Origin: an uncultured Bacteroidales bacterium
GTDB lineage: Bacteria; Bacteroidota; Bacteroidia; Bacteroidales; Bacteroidaceae
Length of the DNA stretch: 64,000 nucleotides
Direction of reading: 5' to 3'
NCBI GenBank assembly: GCA_902768605.1
Contig: CACXLY010000012.1
Location: forward strand, 1 to 64,000
Made by a program: the position numbers and the translations under genes
Part shown: positions 24,240-32,916 of the stretch, piece by piece
Layout: every line of letters starts with the position of its first letter
How positions within the stretch are numbered: the first letter of the stretch is position 1
The notes under the pieces: model-generated
What the model was told of the DNA's origin: nothing
Database searches by the model: none
Seen by the model: the letters and a program-made list of their open reading frames with translations, nothing else

Positions 24240-27200
24240 TTACTGATCGGCCATGATGTTCAGAACGAATGTAGCATCTGCAACGTCCACTTGGCCGTCG
24301 CCATTGACATCGCCTCTTACGTCGAACTGCTCGTCGGCCATAAGGTTAAGGATGTACGTGTAGTCTGCCACGTCAACGCCTCCGTCGCCGTTGGCATCAC
24401 CTTGTACACGTGTTTCGGGCCTTTCGGCTGTGATAATGAGGTCGAAGTCGTCATCGTTAGTCAGGACGTTCTCGCCGTAAACGATGTAACCTGTGTTGGC
24501 AGAGATGTCGCGTGTGCAGTCGGTGCCATCCTCTCCCTCGGCCAGCACGAGCGTGTTGCCGGGCTTTCCAATCTGGCCGCCTCCGACAACGACAGTGCCT
24601 TCGTCAACCCATTCGTAAGCAAAGGTGCCGTGAGCGCCGCCTACAGCCTGAGGCTCGATGGCAAAGCTTTCGCCGATAGGTGTGATGTGGATTTGTGCAG
24701 GCTCTTCATCCGGGTTGTCCGATACGAAGTCTTCGCGATTGCCGACAACGAGAAGCACGGGCTGTCCTGCCTCTGCCTGCTCAATCTTGTTGAACGCATA
24801 GTGAGCGAGCGCCTCGCCTTCCTCTGCGCCTTCCTCTGCCTCAGCTTCGAAGGCACCTTGATAAGCATAAATTTCAGCACCGCTTACGGTAAAGGCAGTG
24901 GGATAGCACATGAACTGGATGCTGTTGGGTTTCGTATTCATGATGACGCTCTCGGCAACTGCTTCGCCTTCGTCGAAGTCGTTGACGGGCTCGATGTAGA
25001 GAGCGCTCTTCGAGCTGACTGCTGCGTCATTCCATGTGACGAGGCTGTGGCCAGCGTTTTGTGCGTGAAGATAAACAGGCTCCGTGTAATAACCCTCGCC
25101 CTTGAGGTTGCGAACCTCGATGATGACCTTGCCATAGCCTACAGCCTTCACGTTGAAGAGTGCGGGCGTGAGGCCGAGAGTCAAGTTCGTGCTGCGGCTG
25201 GCACCACCCAGGTAGAGGCCGCTCTTATGCTGGATGACGTATGCGCTGTCGCCCTGTGCTACGAAACGGAAAGCAATCTGGTCCATCTCCTGAATGAGGT
25301 CTTCGTTGATGAAGCGAACGCTCTGGCCGACTGCTACTTCCTCGAGAGAAGAGAAGCCTTCGAGGCCCTCCTCGCCACTGTTGGCAGGAGCGGCGTAATT
25401 GTCAAAGAGGTCGCCGAGCGTGTCGTTTGCCGGGTCGGCCTTATTCCATCCGTGAGCCTCGTAGTTCTCAAGGCTGTCGAACTTCAAAGCGTACCACTTG
25501 CCGGGTTCAACAGGATTGGCCTTAGACATCAAGTCGTTTGCGAGGCTCAGGATTTCAGTTGTGTACTCGTCAAGCTTATCCTGGATGTAGTAGCCGCCTG
25601 CAAGGTACTCTGTAGCTTGTTGCAGTTTGCTTGCCAGGATGCCGGCGTCGCTGTCTGAGCTCCAAAAGCCGGGGTTCTCGCCAATGGCGACAAGGTTGAC
25701 CACGTCCTTGTTTGCGGCGATGGCAGCAGCGAGGGCGCTGGGGTCGCACAGGACAGCTTTGAATGCGTCGAGTGCCTCCTTCAGTGCGTTGTACTCAGTC
25801 ATGTCGTCCATCTCGTCGAGGTCAACGGCCTTAGCTGTCTCGAGGGCAGATTCGATGGCTGTTGCGTAGTCGCCCATCTGGCTCCACTGAGTGTTGCCCA
25901 TGGTAGAGAGCTCGTAAAGCTGGAAGGTTGCGAAATGGCCATAGCCGCGCCCTGTTGTCGTGCCATCGATGTAGAAGCGGAGATACCTGTAGCCTTCAGT
26001 GAAGGTGATGGCGTTGGAGTAAACCGTCTGGCCGGATGATGCGTTTGCGGAGAGGTCGTATGAGCCCAGTTCCGTCCAACTTTCTTCTGTCTCGTCCTCA
26101 AGTGCGCTCTCGTCGTTGGCACCAAAAAGGCCAAGCGCGGTAATGTGGTCGTTAACGACGTTACGACGACGCATGAAGCACTGGATGTCGCCTACAATGG
26201 GTTCTGCGAAGGCAATGTTGAAGTAGTGCGTGTGGTTGGGCACGCTGCTGTTCCAGTCACTGTGCCAGAATGTGTTTACATCGTCGTTGAGGACATTATT
26301 GAAGCTGCTGCCTTCGCGAGTTTCTGAGAAGGGGCTGCTGAACTGGTCGGGTGACGTGATGAGACCCTCGCTGCGATGTGTGATATACTGGTCGTCTTTT
26401 GCCTGGGCGATTGCTGCTTCGGTTTCAGCGATGAGGTCTTGGAACATGGATACGAGGAGCTCGTGGTCCTTGATGGGTGCGTAGGCATCGATGAGTTCTG
26501 CCACTTCTTCGTCGCTTACGGGTTCAAGGATCCACTGACTTGCGCCGGCACCCGATGTCCAGCCTACAATGTTGCTGGCTGTGCCTGAACCACCGCCGTG
26601 GTTATTGCAGTGCAGATAAGCGTAGGTGCCACCTGTGCTGGGCTTCATGGCGACTACAATCTTGCCGTCTTCCCTGCGCTGGATGAACTCGAACTTCATC
26701 TCAGTCTCGCTGTCTGCTGCCAAGAGGACCTGAGTGCTCTGAGAGCTGCTGGCGAGGATGCCGTCTGTAGCGATGTTCTTCATCTTGACGAGACCTGTCT
26801 CCGTGTTATTGGTCATGTTCCAGAGGTATCGGCAGTCGGTGCTGTCGATGTTTGCCCACATGGCCTTGCCTTCGTCGAGTGTGGCGTACATAGCCTTCAA
26901 GGGGTGAATGGTGACTTCCTCGTAGATGGGGTCGCCGTTTTCGTCAACCTCGCCGGTATCGACGCGTGTGGTGTTGGTCCACTCCAGAGCGCTGACGAGG
27001 CGATAGTTGCCGTCGGCGATGGTGAGCTCAACAAGCGAAGCCATGATGTTGGCATAACTCGTTTCGATGGCATCGATAATCTCATAGATTTGCTCGACGG
27101 TGACGTCGTCGACCTCTTCCTGCAGGATGGCAAGCGCCAGCTGCATGTTCTGGACGAAGGTATTGCGGTCCTCGTCGGAGAAGTTGTATTGGCCGATTTC

Positions 27201-27830
27201 CGTGCCGCGCATGTCATCGATAGAGGATTGGCCGAAGTCGGGCAGGTAGTCTGAATACTTGCCGAAGCATGAGTTGAGGCGATCCTTGGCGATTGTCAAG
27301 TCGTCCACGCCTTCCACTGTAGCGATGTAGATGTTCAGGCGACGGGAGCCGGCCACGCCACCACCCCAGGTTGCAGGATTCGTGCCGTTGTACTGCATGT
27401 CGATATACTGGTCGGATGCATTCTTGAAGGCAACGTAGTCACCATCCACGTCGATGGAGAAGTAGGACGGTTCTGTCTGCATCTGCACAGCGCCGCCATT
27501 GCTTGTGCCTGCGATGTGGATGTAGCGACCGGTGGTAAGGTTTTGGGCGGCAAAGCCGTCGTCGGTGACCTCGAAGGTCCATACGTACTTCATAGCCTCC
27601 GGACCAGTGGGAGCTTCTGTAGAATTTGTTGCAGAGAGCGCGCCGTCGTTGTCGAACAGCCAGGTTATCTGGCCAGCCTGTCCGTTGCCTTGGATAACGT
27701 AGTACTGTCCAGCTTCTGGAGCAGTCACGACTTCGCCGATTTGCGTCAGGCTCAGTTCGTCGGCAAGCATGGGAGCCGCCATAAGCAGAGAGAGCACCAA
27801 CACGGCGAAAGAGGTAATTCTTCTTTTCAT
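24240..27830 (-). CDS. Large secreted protein with discoidin-like domain and dockerin-type C-terminus
   Basis: 1196 residues with signal peptide (VLVLSLLMAAPMLADELS). Residues about 30-180 and 880-960 look like ricin/beta-trefoil-type modules (TTGRYIHIAGTSNGGAVQMQ; YVIQHKSGLYLGGASRS). About 520-670 resembles an F5/8 type C domain (FWHSDWNSSVPNHTHYFNIA ... YRYLRFYIDGTTTGRGYGHF). The last 55 residues contain two calcium-loop repeats (GDANGDGGVDVADYTYILNL and GDVNGDGQVDVADATFVLNI), the signature of type I dockerin repeats. Dockerins bind cohesins in cellulosome builders. In Bacteroidetes such tails may instead serve as surface or sorting modules, as no cohesin is visible here. No hydrolase domain is evident. 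Probably a glycan-binding surface protein. Confidence 0.83.
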   Translation of the reverse strand: MKRRITSFAVLVLSLLMAAPMLADELSLTQIGEVVTAPEAGQYYVIQGNGQAGQITWLFDNDGALSATNSTEAPTGPEAMKYVWTFEVTDDGFAAQNLTTGRYIHIAGTSNGGAVQMQTEPSYFSIDVDGDYVAFKNASDQYIDMQYNGTNPATWGGGVAGSRRLNIYIATVEGVDDLTIAKDRLNSCFGKYSDYLPDFGQSSIDDMRGTEIGQYNFSDEDRNTFVQNMQLALAILQEEVDDVTVEQIYEIIDAIETSYANIMASLVELTIADGNYRLVSALEWTNTTRVDTGEVDENGDPIYEEVTIHPLKAMYATLDEGKAMWANIDSTDCRYLWNMTNNTETGLVKMKNIATDGILASSSQSTQVLLAADSETEMKFEFIQRREDGKIVVAMKPSTGGTYAYLHCNNHGGGSGTASNIVGWTSGAGASQWILEPVSDEEVAELIDAYAPIKDHELLVSMFQDLIAETEAAIAQAKDDQYITHRSEGLITSPDQFSSPFSETREGSSFNNVLNDDVNTFWHSDWNSSVPNHTHYFNIAFAEPIVGDIQCFMRRRNVVNDHITALGLFGANDESALEDETEESWTELGSYDLSANASSGQTVYSNAITFTEGYRYLRFYIDGTTTGRGYGHFATFQLYELSTMGNTQWSQMGDYATAIESALETAKAVDLDEMDDMTEYNALKEALDAFKAVLCDPSALAAAIAANKDVVNLVAIGENPGFWSSDSDAGILASKLQQATEYLAGGYYIQDKLDEYTTEILSLANDLMSKANPVEPGKWYALKFDSLENYEAHGWNKADPANDTLGDLFDNYAAPANSGEEGLEGFSSLEEVAVGQSVRFINEDLIQEMDQIAFRFVAQGDSAYVIQHKSGLYLGGASRSTNLTLGLTPALFNVKAVGYGKVIIEVRNLKGEGYYTEPVYLHAQNAGHSLVTWNDAAVSSKSALYIEPVNDFDEGEAVAESVIMNTKPNSIQFMCYPTAFTVSGAEIYAYQGAFEAEAEEGAEEGEALAHYAFNKIEQAEAGQPVLLVVGNREDFVSDNPDEEPAQIHITPIGESFAIEPQAVGGAHGTFAYEWVDEGTVVVGGGQIGKPGNTLVLAEGEDGTDCTRDISANTGYIVYGENVLTNDDDFDLIITAERPETRVQGDANGDGGVDVADYTYILNLMADEQFDVRGDVNGDGQVDVADATFVLNIMADQ

Positions 27831-27912
27831 GGATTGTGTTGTTTTTAGTTAATAAAAAGGATTAATTATGTGGTGTTGTATGTTATCGGCAAAGCGAACG
27901 ATTGGCACGATG

Positions 27913-29196
27913 CTACTCGACGAGGCATGCGTCGAGCAGTGTCGAGATGGCCTCCTTGTCGAGGTGCTGCCCGATAAACACGAGCTTCTGCATTCGGTCG
28001 CCATAGGTATCGTCCCAGTCGCGGCGGAGATTGGGGTCGCGTTGCCTCATCATCTCCAGCTCGGCGGCAGGCATCGTGGCATACCACTGCCCGATGTTCT
28101 GCAACTTGACCTGCTTGCCGGCCTGTTCGAACAGGTAGCAGATGTCTTCTTCGCCCTTGAAGTAGCAGATGCCCTTTGCCCGGATGATGCCTTTCGGCCA
28201 GAGGCGGGCCACGAACTGATCAAACTCGCTGAGCCTCATGGGCTGTCGGCGGCACCAGACAAACGTGCCGATGCCGTACTCCTCTGCCTCGCCCTCGTCG
28301 TGGTCATGATGATGGTGATGCTCATGGTGGTCATGGTGTTCGTGAGAGCTATGGGAATGATGGGAGTCATGGGAGCTATGGTGGTCGTGGTGTTTCTCAT
28401 TGTTCTCATTGCTCCCATCATTCCCATCATTCTCCTCTCTCTCATCATTCCTATTCTCCCCCTCAAGTTCGGCAATCCACGTTGCGCTGGTCGCCACTTT
28501 CTCATAGTCGAAGAGGTTTGTGCCGAGCAGTTTGTCGAGCTCCACGTCGCCGTAGTTGCACTCGATGATTTGTGCTTTCTTCTGTATGCCTCGCACGATC
28601 TGGCGGATGCGCTCCAGCTCGTGCGGCTCCACGTCGGCTGCCTTGTTCAGGAGGACGATGTTGCAGAACTCAATCTGCTGGATGACGAGGTTTTCAATGT
28701 CTTCTTCGTCGATGTCCTTTTTGGTGAGATCGGAGCCGCAGTCGAACTCGTCCTTCAGCCTGAGGGCATCAACGACGGTGACGATGCAATCGACATAGGG
28801 GACGCCGTTCTTCGTGACTTCGGGCGCCATCTGTGCCATCGAGCAGATGGTCTGTGCGATAGGCTCGGGCTCGCAGATGCCGCTGGCCTCGATGACGATA
28901 TAGTCGAACTTCCTGAGCGCGATGATATCGTAGAGCTGCTGCACCAGGTCCATCTTGAGGGTGCAACAGATGCAGCCGTTCTGCAGGGCGACGAGGCTGT
29001 CGTCCTGCCCCCCGACGATGCCGCCTTTCTGTATGAGGTCGGCGTCGATGTTGACCTCACCTATGTCGTTGACAATTACGGCGAAGCGTATGCCGCGACG
29101 GTTGGAGAGGATGCGGTTGAGCAGTGTGGTCTTTCCGCTGCCCAGGTAGCCTGTAAGCAGCAGAACGGGAATGTCTTTCTTTTCTTTGGTATTCAT
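27913..29196 (-). CDS. COG0523 (CobW/Zng1-type) GTPase with histidine-rich metal-binding segment
   Basis: 427 residues. Walker A is LLTGYLGSGKTTLLNRIL, the COG0523 metal motif is GCICCTLKMDLV (C-x-C-C), and the switch region is VNDIGEVNIDADLI. A CobW C-terminal domain starts near GIGTFVWCRRQPMRLSEFDQ. Between the two domains, around residues 265-310, lies a stretch with about 25 His plus Asp and Ser residues, fit to store or deliver Zn. Such G3E GTPases are metallochaperones that load zinc or other metals into client proteins, often under zinc limitation. The client is unknown. Promoter at 29220. The next gene downstream on this strand is the dockerin protein, 82 bp away. Confidence 0.92.
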   Translation of the reverse strand: MNTKEKKDIPVLLLTGYLGSGKTTLLNRILSNRRGIRFAVIVNDIGEVNIDADLIQKGGIVGGQDDSLVALQNGCICCTLKMDLVQQLYDIIALRKFDYIVIEASGICEPEPIAQTICSMAQMAPEVTKNGVPYVDCIVTVVDALRLKDEFDCGSDLTKKDIDEEDIENLVIQQIEFCNIVLLNKAADVEPHELERIRQIVRGIQKKAQIIECNYGDVELDKLLGTNLFDYEKVATSATWIAELEGENRNDEREENDGNDGSNENNEKHHDHHSSHDSHHSHSSHEHHDHHEHHHHHDHDEGEAEEYGIGTFVWCRRQPMRLSEFDQFVARLWPKGIIRAKGICYFKGEEDICYLFEQAGKQVKLQNIGQWYATMPAAELEMMRQRDPNLRRDWDDTYGDRMQKLVFIGQHLDKEAISTLLDACLVE

Positions 29197-29219
29197 GGTT
29201 TAGTGTGTTGTTTTGGGCG

Positions 29220-29227
29220 CAAAGATA
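29220..29227 (-). promoter_or_regulatory. -7 promoter box of the COG0523 gene
   Basis: Minus-strand TATCTTTG, 24 bp before the ATG at 29196. No good -33 TTTG is visible. No zinc-regulator (Zur-like) palindrome was recognised here. Confidence 0.6.
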
Positions 29228-29299
29228 CAATATAATATTGAAAAACGTGCCGCGGCATGCTATATAACATATAATAAGGTATGTTTTTCTTCTCTACGC

Positions 29300-29330
29300 C
29301 TTGCGTATTGCAAAAAAAGTGTTACCTTTG
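29300..29330 (+). promoter_or_regulatory. Promoter of the glutaminase-A-like gene
   Basis: CTTG at 29300-29303, 19 bp, TACCTTTG at 29323-29330, about 40 bp before the ATG at 29371. Confidence 0.72.
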
Positions 29331-29370
29331 CCGACAAAATGCTATAAACGACAAAATCACAAAGACAATC

Positions 29371-32300
29371 ATGCGCAAATTACTCCTCATGCTCGCTGCC
29401 TTCGCAGGAGCCACGTTCGTGCAGGCACAGACACCTGACTGCTTCGAACCCTACGTGCAGACGTCGCTCCGTCTGCCCAGCGTTCCCCTTCTGGTCAATG
29501 ACCCGTACTTCTCCTTCTGGTCGCCTTACGACAGGCTTACCGACGGCACCGTCAAGCACTGGGATAACCAGCAGAAAGCCATGGACGGCCTGCTGCGCGT
29601 CGATGGCAAAGTGTACCGCTTCATGGGAGCACAGCGCAACACGAAGCTCATGTCGATTGCTGCATTGGGCAGCAAGGCCGGCTATCGCGCCAAGGTTCGC
29701 ACCACCCTCACCGAATCGATGACGAACACATGGATGAACCTCGACTTCGGCGAAAACAGCTGGCAGACTCAGACAGGCCCCTGGGGGACGAAGAGCGAGT
29801 ACAGTTACTGCCGGGTCGACTGGACAGGCAGCAACACCGACCGCTACATCCGCCGCCACGTCACCCTGACGGCAGACGACCTCAAGAGCGACCTTTGGGT
29901 CATCTATTCCCACGATGACAAGTGCGAGGCGTACATCAACGGCGTGCGCATCGTGAACGTCACGGAAGAGAAGTGGAACCAAAACGTCAAGGTCCACCTG
30001 ACGGGAGCTGCCCGCGAGGCTCTCGTGGAGGGCGACAACGTCATTGCTTTCCACGTCCACAACTCGAAGGGCGGAGCCCTGGCCGACATCGGTCTCTACA
30101 AGAACGAACTGGGATTCCACCCCGGTTATCGCGCTATCGCAGCGATGGCCGACGAGGGGCCTTGGGAGACGAAATACAGGACGTCGTCAAGCTCTTTGAG
30201 TGGCTCGACCTGGACGCGCGAGACATACAACGACGCCTCCTGGCAGACGAAGATGGGTGCTTTCGGCTCGCCCAACGAGTATCCTAACGTCAACACACCC
30301 TGGACATCGACCAACAGCAACTGCTACATCCGCCGCCACATCACCCTCACTGCCGAGGACCTGGAGCAGGAACTGGCCGTCATCTATTCCCACGACGACG
30401 TCTGCGACGGCTACATCAACGGACGCAAGCTCTTCAGCAAGGGTGAATCGTGGGCGCTGAACGTCGTCTATAACCTCACCGACGAGGACAAGGAGGTGCT
30501 CCACGAGGGTGAGAACATCCTCGCCTTCCACGTGAAGAACACGAACGGAGGCGCCCTGGCCGACATCGGCCTATATGCCAGCACGACAGGCGAAAAGATA
30601 GCTACGCAGAAGTCATGCTACGTATTGCCCACCAGCACCTATTATACATTCAATTGCGGTAGCGTCGACCTCGATGTCGTCTTCACGGCACCCTTCCTGA
30701 TGGACGACGTAGAACTCATGTCCACACCTATCAACTTCATCTCCTACCAGGTGCGCAGCAACGACGGACAGGAGCACGACGTGCAGTTCTACTATGGCAC
30801 GACGCCCGAGATGACGGTGAACAACAACGGCCAGGCCACCATCACGAACATCGTCAGCGATGACGCCGGCCGACAGTACATCAAGAGCGGCAGCGTGGAC
30901 CAGAAAGTGCTGGGCAAGGCAGGCGACTTGATCACCATCGACTGGGGTTACCTCTACCTGCCCGACGTGAACGGCACCATCTCCGTTGCCGACCAAGACC
31001 TTACCTCAACCACATTCCGCACCACCGGCGCCCTGCCCGAAAGCACCACGCCATTCCGCAGCAGCGAGGAGGGAGAGATGCCGCAGCTCTCCTTCGTACA
31101 CGACTTCGGCACCGTCAGCCAGGCAAGCAGCTACATGATGTTCGGCTACGACGAAGTGTACGATATGCGATACATGGACAAGAACTACAAAGGCTACTGG
31201 GCCCGCAACGGCAAGACCATACAGCAGGCATTCGCCGAACTGCAGGAGGGCTACGCTGACATCATGACGCGCTGCAAGCAGCAGGACAAGATCATCTACG
31301 ACGACGCCCTCGCCTCCGGCAATACCAAGTATGCCGAACTGCTCTGCGCATCCTATCGCCATTGCATCGCAGCGCACAAGATATTCGAGGACAACAAGGG
31401 CAACCTGCTCTTCTTCTCGAAGGAGAACAACTCAAACGGCTGCGTCAACACCGTGGACCTCACCTACCCCTCTGCACCGCTCTTCCTGCTCTACAACACA
31501 GACCTGATGAAGGGCATGTGCACCTCCATCCTCGACTATTGCCAAAGCGACCGCTGGGGATTTGATTTCGCAGCCCACGACCTCGGCACCTATCCGCATG
31601 CCAACAACCAAGTGTATGCCCAGCGCTTCCCAAGTTCGGACGGCGGTTTCGGCGGCAACATGCCCATCGAAGAGAGTGCGAACATCGTCATCCTGGCAGC
31701 TGCCATATCAGACATCGACGGGAACACCGAGTGGGCCGACCGCTACTGGGCTACGCTCACCAAATGGACCAACTACCTCGTCGAGAACGGACAAGACCCT
31801 GCAAACCAGCTCTGTACGGACGACTTCGCAGGCCACCTCGCACACAACGCCAACCTCGCCGTCAAGGCTATCATGGGCGTAGCAGGCTATGCCATGCTCT
31901 GCTGGCAAAGAAACGACGTGGAGAACTATCAGTACTACATGACCAAGGCACAGGAGATGGCCGACAAGTGGTGCGACCTCGCCAAGGACGGCGACCACTA
32001 CAGGCTCGCATACGACAAGCCCGGCACATGGAGCCAGAAGTACAACATGGTCTGGGACAAGGCCTGGCAGCTCAGCCTCTTCCCCGATGACGTAAAGACG
32101 AATGAATACAACTACTACCGGACCAAGTTCAAATCCTACGGACTGCCCCTCGACAGCCGCGCCAACTACACCAAGAGCGACTGGGAGATGTGGACGGCAG
32201 CACTGGCAGACAGCGACAGCCAGTTCCTGGCCCTCGCCAACCTTGTATGGAAATACACCAACGAGACAGGTTCACGCGTACCCCTCTCCGACTGGTACGA

Positions 32301-32556
32301 CACGGGCGGTGGCGGCATGGTAGGCTTCAGGGCACGAAGCGTCATAGGCGGCCACTGGATGAAAGTCTATGTCGATAAGAAACTGAGCGGCGAGATAGGC
32401 ACAGCCATCCCAAGCATCAAGGCCCAGGACGACCAAATGTTCAACGGTCAACGTTCAATGTTCAACAATAATTGGTACAACCTCAGCGGCCAGCGACTGA
32501 ACGCGCCTACGCAGAAAGGCGTCTATATAAAAGGCGGCAAGAAAGTACTCCGCTAA
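29371..32556 (+). CDS. Secreted glutaminase-A-like protein (DUF4965/DUF5127 family) with duplicated inserted module
   Basis: 1061 residues from ATG 29371, chosen because it lies after the promoter and opens a signal peptide (MRKLLLMLAAFAGATFVQAQ). The N-terminus (PSVPLLVNDPYFSFWSPYDR) is the DUF4964 start. DUF5127 and the DUF4965/alpha-helical barrel follow (RWGFDFAAHDLGTYPHANNQ; CTDDFAGHLAHNANLAVKAI). Fungal GtaA releases ammonia from glutamine, but the bacterial substrate is unproven. Residues about 120-246 and 272-403 are two tandem copies of one beta-sandwich module (each with Y-I-R-R-H-x-T-L-T-A-x-D-L and V-I-Y-S-H-D-D-x-C), inserted between DUF4964 and DUF5127. A heptamer-array linker and a sorting-like tail (NLSGQRLNAPTQKGVYIKGG) close the protein. 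Confidence 0.87.
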   Translation: MRKLLLMLAAFAGATFVQAQTPDCFEPYVQTSLRLPSVPLLVNDPYFSFWSPYDRLTDGTVKHWDNQQKAMDGLLRVDGKVYRFMGAQRNTKLMSIAALGSKAGYRAKVRTTLTESMTNTWMNLDFGENSWQTQTGPWGTKSEYSYCRVDWTGSNTDRYIRRHVTLTADDLKSDLWVIYSHDDKCEAYINGVRIVNVTEEKWNQNVKVHLTGAAREALVEGDNVIAFHVHNSKGGALADIGLYKNELGFHPGYRAIAAMADEGPWETKYRTSSSSLSGSTWTRETYNDASWQTKMGAFGSPNEYPNVNTPWTSTNSNCYIRRHITLTAEDLEQELAVIYSHDDVCDGYINGRKLFSKGESWALNVVYNLTDEDKEVLHEGENILAFHVKNTNGGALADIGLYASTTGEKIATQKSCYVLPTSTYYTFNCGSVDLDVVFTAPFLMDDVELMSTPINFISYQVRSNDGQEHDVQFYYGTTPEMTVNNNGQATITNIVSDDAGRQYIKSGSVDQKVLGKAGDLITIDWGYLYLPDVNGTISVADQDLTSTTFRTTGALPESTTPFRSSEEGEMPQLSFVHDFGTVSQASSYMMFGYDEVYDMRYMDKNYKGYWARNGKTIQQAFAELQEGYADIMTRCKQQDKIIYDDALASGNTKYAELLCASYRHCIAAHKIFEDNKGNLLFFSKENNSNGCVNTVDLTYPSAPLFLLYNTDLMKGMCTSILDYCQSDRWGFDFAAHDLGTYPHANNQVYAQRFPSSDGGFGGNMPIEESANIVILAAAISDIDGNTEWADRYWATLTKWTNYLVENGQDPANQLCTDDFAGHLAHNANLAVKAIMGVAGYAMLCWQRNDVENYQYYMTKAQEMADKWCDLAKDGDHYRLAYDKPGTWSQKYNMVWDKAWQLSLFPDDVKTNEYNYYRTKFKSYGLPLDSRANYTKSDWEMWTAALADSDSQFLALANLVWKYTNETGSRVPLSDWYDTGGGGMVGFRARSVIGGHWMKVYVDKKLSGEIGTAIPSIKAQDDQMFNGQRSMFNNNWYNLSGQRLNAPTQKGVYIKGGKKVLR
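32437..32464 (+). repeat. Heptamer array encoding a linker of the glutaminase-like protein
   Basis: ATGTTCA, ACGGTCA, ACGTTCA, ATGTTCA. It encodes M-F-N-G-Q-R-S-M-F-N directly before the C-terminal sorting-like tail. Confidence 0.85.
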
Positions 32557-32565
32557 AGACAACAG

Positions 32566-32706
32566 AAATCCCCACGTGCGGCGACCCGAAATCCCTCACG
32601 TGGGGATTTTTCTTTCCTTGCTGTGGCGTTCGAATTTCCTTGCTGTGGCGTCGGTCTTTCCTTGCTGTGGCGTTCGTCTTTCCCTCGTGAAGCGTTTGCA
32701 ATCCCC
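32566..32706. repeat. 22-bp-period array, six units
   Basis: Unit starts at 32566, 32588, 32610, 32632, 32654 and 32676. The middle three are close copies of TTTCCTTGCTGTGGCG plus six bases. The outer ones carry CACGTG as in the 21632 array. It starts 10 bp after the stop codon of the glutaminase-like gene. The rest of the 360-bp gap holds only the promoter at 32831 and A/T-rich leader. Confidence 0.88.
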
Positions 32707-32830
32707 CAAAATGGCACTATCACCCCTCAACACTTTGCCTTTTATGCCCAACTTAAGGAAAAATCACGCTGCAAATGACGTTTTAACAATTCTTAACTTA
32801 AAAGAACCCCTTTAAATATATAATAATGTG

Positions 32831-32838
32831 TAAATTTG
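32831..32838 (+). promoter_or_regulatory. Probable -7 box for the 1712-residue protein gene
   Basis: TAAATTTG, about 80 bp before the ATG at 32917. No clear -33 box is seen. The A-rich leader fits a well-translated message. Confidence 0.45.
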
Positions 32839-32916
32839 TGGGCGTGTAGGTATAAATCTAAGCAAACTAAAACAATTTTTATTAATAAACCTAAGTTTAA
32901 CTAAAAACAAAACGAG

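Noticed and set aside
27831..27912. Zur-type zinc operator near the COG0523 gene
   Set aside because: I looked for a zinc-regulator palindrome in the leaders of both minus-strand genes and saw none convincing.
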